64,000 nucleotides of DNA from assembly GCA_037074705.1 (NCBI GenBank), contig CM073596.1, positions 21,488,001 to 21,552,000 on the forward strand, given 5' to 3'. Positions 60,891 through 64,000 of this stretch are shown in pieces. The stretch is from Zhengitettix transpicula. Taxonomy: Eukaryota > Arthropoda > Insecta > Orthoptera > Tetrigidae. The position numbers and the translations under genes are program-made. The stretch's first letter is position 1. Each line of letters opens with the position of its first letter. The notes beneath the pieces were generated by a model. That model did no database searches. It was not told the origin of the DNA and was given only the letters and a program-made list of their open reading frames with translations.

Positions 60891-61984
60891 CCATCGAGGC
60901 AGGTGTCTGTTTTTCAACGGTTTCTCGTGCTCTACTCGATTGTTATTGTTGCGCACAAGTTCTCCAATTCTATGCTTTAAACCCACGTATCTATCATCCA
61001 CAAAGCTGCACGCGAGCGTCTTCAAGCGCTAATCTAGGGCAAACAAACACCAACAAGAGAAACAGGTGGTCCGGAAACGAATGCAAACATCACCACATGC
61101 CACAGTGTACTTCTGCGTGCTTTAAAAGCGGGCAAGTGGTACTCAAAATACAATAATCCAAGGAGCGTGCGACAAACAACACACAGTGAGTATGTCATAA
61201 ATGTCCCCTTGTCTTACAGCAGTATTACTCGGTATCTCATCCAGCACATCAAAATGTTCGTCAACCATCCTCAACAACATTCTGGGGCTTTAATTTCAAC
61301 AACACGAAAGCAAGAGTTTCTATTATCTGTTCTTTGAAGAATATTTATTATACATTCTGGTTAAATTTTCGATAAACTTTATGGCGGTTTTCTGTCCTAG
61401 GATTCTTTATGCGTTTAGCTTTAAGAAATCAGATTTCTACCGTCGAATATGTTACACAAATAATTGCGGGATATTTTTCCATTGATGATATCATCTGAGG
61501 CGGAAAATTCTTGCATTACTTTCCGAAAAATGACTGCATCTTATAAGTGTCATTTCTTATGTCTGACATAGACGCGACGTTAAGTAAATCTAGTGCAGAG
61601 AGTTAAAAATGCAATCTCTTTCATGATTATCACGAAAATAGGTTTAAAATAATTAAGTTGCTTTTACTACAGGTATTAACTTATTATCGTACATAGGTTA
61701 TCGACATGGGAAAATATTAACTTAAGAAATAAAAAAGTCTTAACAATACAATCAAAGTAGTGTGAACCAAAATCTCAGTAGGCTGATAACAGCATATTTT
61801 TTACAGTTTCATTCTATTGATCAATTTTGTTTTGGAATTATTTATTTATTTATTGTTTCTACATCCAAGTCCATTTATATATTCCCATATTTCAGTACCA
61901 TTAATAAATGTACACTTGTTCCAGTCTGGCTGAGATGAAACAGAATTTCATAATTTCGAGGACTTCCTTATTTGCTATATATAT
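60891..61984. other. no gene recognised
   Basis: A 104-codon frame (60842-61156) partly overlaps the R fragment and has no motif or splice support. The rest is AT-rich. Confidence 0.35.
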
Positions 61985-63985
61985 TGTAATAAACACGATT
62001 GATTGATTGTTTATAACTTATATTTTAAATTAACATAATTAATAGTTGAAATGATAGGATTTTAAATTAATTTAAAATATAAAACAAAGTTAATTTATTA
62101 AAACAAATTATTATCACCATTGAAAATTATGTTATAAGTTGGTAAAGTTCCACGGCTTAATTTCAGAGCCAACTCTCGGGCCTCCAATAAAGAATGTTAC
62201 GACGAGACAAAGTGAAATATTCGTTTACTTAAACAATTAGTGAAATATGAAATCTGACGATAAATATTATTTACAATTGGTTTACACGTAATAAATTTTC
62301 TTTTTAGTTTACATTACCATTTTGCTGTTCGAAGGGGGCTCGACCTCACTCGATTATTGTTAAACACTTCACAGACAGTCCATGTTTCACTGAATTTAAT
62401 GTGGTTGCAATTTTCAGACACAACGCTTCCTGCTCTTTTCAGTTGATAACGTTGTTTTAAAACTTTGATGCCAATGGACAATGGACAAATACTTCAGATT
62501 GTCGCCTCGAAATCCATAAACCCGGGACTTTATTATATTACGTCTCTGATGCCCCTATACACTTGCTTGAATATAGTCACAGGAACTTTTAATCAGGTTC
62601 GCATTCCTGGTCTAAGCAATTCTCAATTACAAGTTCTGACAAAAACACACTGCAGCTTTCCAGAAAATACTCTCTGCTCTCTCTCTCTCTCTCTCTGCCG
62701 ATTCCCAACACACACTCTTTCTGCTCTCTGACTATCCTGTACGTCTCCCAACAACACATTAAAGTTCCGCGCGTCCAGACATGCCTTCGCGACAATGCCC
62801 ATTAGCAAGCAAGCAAGAATTATAGGTCCCATATTCTTGTACACAATTCTTATATTTACGCCGCCGACAATGAAAATCGTAAAATTTTGTTCATTAAATA
62901 ATTACATGTTTTTAATTACCACATTATGCCCCAAATTTAGTTTGAAGAATGTTAATACATTATGAAAACTCAATTTATCAATACCAAATTATTTTACTTT
63001 TATGCCGTCAGATTTCTTAATTAATTTTGTATAAAAATTTTACCCTTATGTAAATATTCACAATTCATTGTTCCATACTGATGAAATATATTATTATGTA
63101 TTTAAAATACTATTTTTAAATTTAAATATTATTTACGGTCATTAGTATATGTGCATTTTTGATCCAGAATAAATTTATAAAAATTTTAAAATAATTTATT
63201 GCCCCATATTCAATTATTTAAATAAATTGTGGCAGTGAAAATAAATTATAACAAAGTAAATTGATTTTTAAAATTAAGTAGCCACACCTCCTCATAACTC
63301 AAACTTCTCAAAGTTACAAAAATAGTAATATTATTCTAATAAACTTAAAATAAATTTATGACATAAAATGGCATTTATTGCCCCTATTCAAGTATTCAAA
63401 TTTATTGAAAATAATTAAATCAATTAAAAATGTTTCTAAAGCTTGAGGCAGTCACACCCCCATTTAACTCAATAATTCTTAAAGTTCAGAATAACTAGTA
63501 AAATTATTTCTTACAATTATTCCACTAAACTTAAATTGTAATAAATTCCTTATGTCTAACAATTTTTTTTAAATTTTTTTTTTAAAAAAATAAATAATTA
63601 AAATTAATATTTAAACTTAAATTTATTGACCTTTAACTTATAAGTAGTAATTAATTTGGAATTTATCCCGTATCTGTAAATTCATATTCTGTTTGATGCA
63701 CATTCTCCCAAAATTTTCTTTTATTATTCCATATGCCTCTTCATTCAAACATTTTCCAATTACAGAATTTACTATTTCTGGCATATTTAATCTTAAAGAC
63801 TTATGAATAGGTCTTATATTAAGATAATATTTAAAATCTAATTAAATTGTCTTATTACAAATGATTTCCAATGTGGACTTATTTAAATTGAAAAATAACT
63901 CATTTAATAGTATTTTCTACATTTTGATGCCTCAACATGGGGCTTGTTTTAATTTAGAATTAAGAATTTAATTGTGTTTATTACA
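61985..63985. mobile_element. composite L-family structure with inverted ends
   Basis: The left end TGTAATAAACACGATTG and the right end (reverse complement TGTAATAAACACAATTA) are inverted copies, next to ATATATAT and ATATATAT. A reversed CGTCAGATTTC block at 62250 and a direct one at 63005 show two L copies in opposite orientation, 3' ends outward. A (CT)n run is at 62677-62696. Confidence 0.5.
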
Positions 63986-64000
63986 ATATATATAACCAAC

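Noticed and set aside
60842..61156. 104-codon frame at 60842-61156
   Set aside because: Begins inside an R monomer, lacks splice signals and domain motifs, and is probably chance.
1..64000. CRISPR arrays, rRNA genes or bacterial operons
   Set aside because: None seen. The regular repeats present have no spacers, and the gene structure is eukaryotic.

Overview
The window is nuclear DNA from an AT-rich, intron-containing animal genome, most likely an insect. The evidence is GT-AG introns, a CAP/antigen-5 ('venom allergen-like') gene of arthropod type, an irritans-like mariner, jockey- and RTE-like LINE fragments, a PIF/Harbinger relic, and dense short repeats. I cannot place it to order. Nothing looks prokaryotic: there are no operons, no CRISPR array and no rRNA.

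Only one complete, certain protein gene is present: a nine-exon CIAO3/NARFL (Nar1) gene at 6032-10507 on the + strand. It encodes a 487-residue cytosolic Fe-S assembly factor with all eight cluster cysteines. The second clear gene is a secreted CAP-superfamily (antigen 5/SCP) gene at 44345-51431 (+). It has six recognisable exons, a TATA promoter and a poly(A) signal, but exon 3 contains a one-base reading-frame break. Several other transcription units are supported only by splice-site and open-frame evidence. These are two phase-compatible minus-strand exons at 35551-35657 and 32726-32795, a minus-strand terminal exon at 33378-33492, a plus-strand terminal exon at 2365-2492, and low-coding spliced transcripts around 20.4-21.3 kb and 25.2-29.5 kb.

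Layout. 1-5.9 kb: AT-rich DNA with an L-family element and a 270-bp hairpin. 6.0-10.6 kb: CIAO3. 10.6-12.0 kb: repeat R, jockey and RTE fragments on the minus strand. 12.5-16.2 kb: two inverted Harbinger-derived copies with L elements between them. 16.3-20.1 kb: relic repeats, an S repeat and a tRNA-derived SINE. 23.8-24.85 kb: a 52/50-bp minisatellite with higher-order structure. 30.5-32.1 kb: a foldback structure and a second tRNA-derived SINE. 34-35.5 kb: a THAP-type relic and an L element. 36.1-38.4 kb: the first large array of a ~275-bp repeat (R). 38.4-41.9 kb: S repeats and L. 41.9-60.1 kb: a segmental duplication around the CAP gene. 60.5-64 kb: R and L remnants.

The most informative region is 41.9-60.1 kb. 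The promoter and first exon of the CAP gene are duplicated at 59.8 kb, and the flanking DNA is paralogous. Comparing the copies gives filled and empty sites for a 1.2-kb mariner (TA target, ~26-bp inverted termini) and for two copies of a ~540-bp poly(A)-tailed short retroposon (S) with 11-13-bp target duplications. The order of events can therefore be read directly. Four home-grown repeat families (R, S, L and the foldback/AT-rich family) make up much of the rest, and I cannot match them to named elements from the sequence alone.
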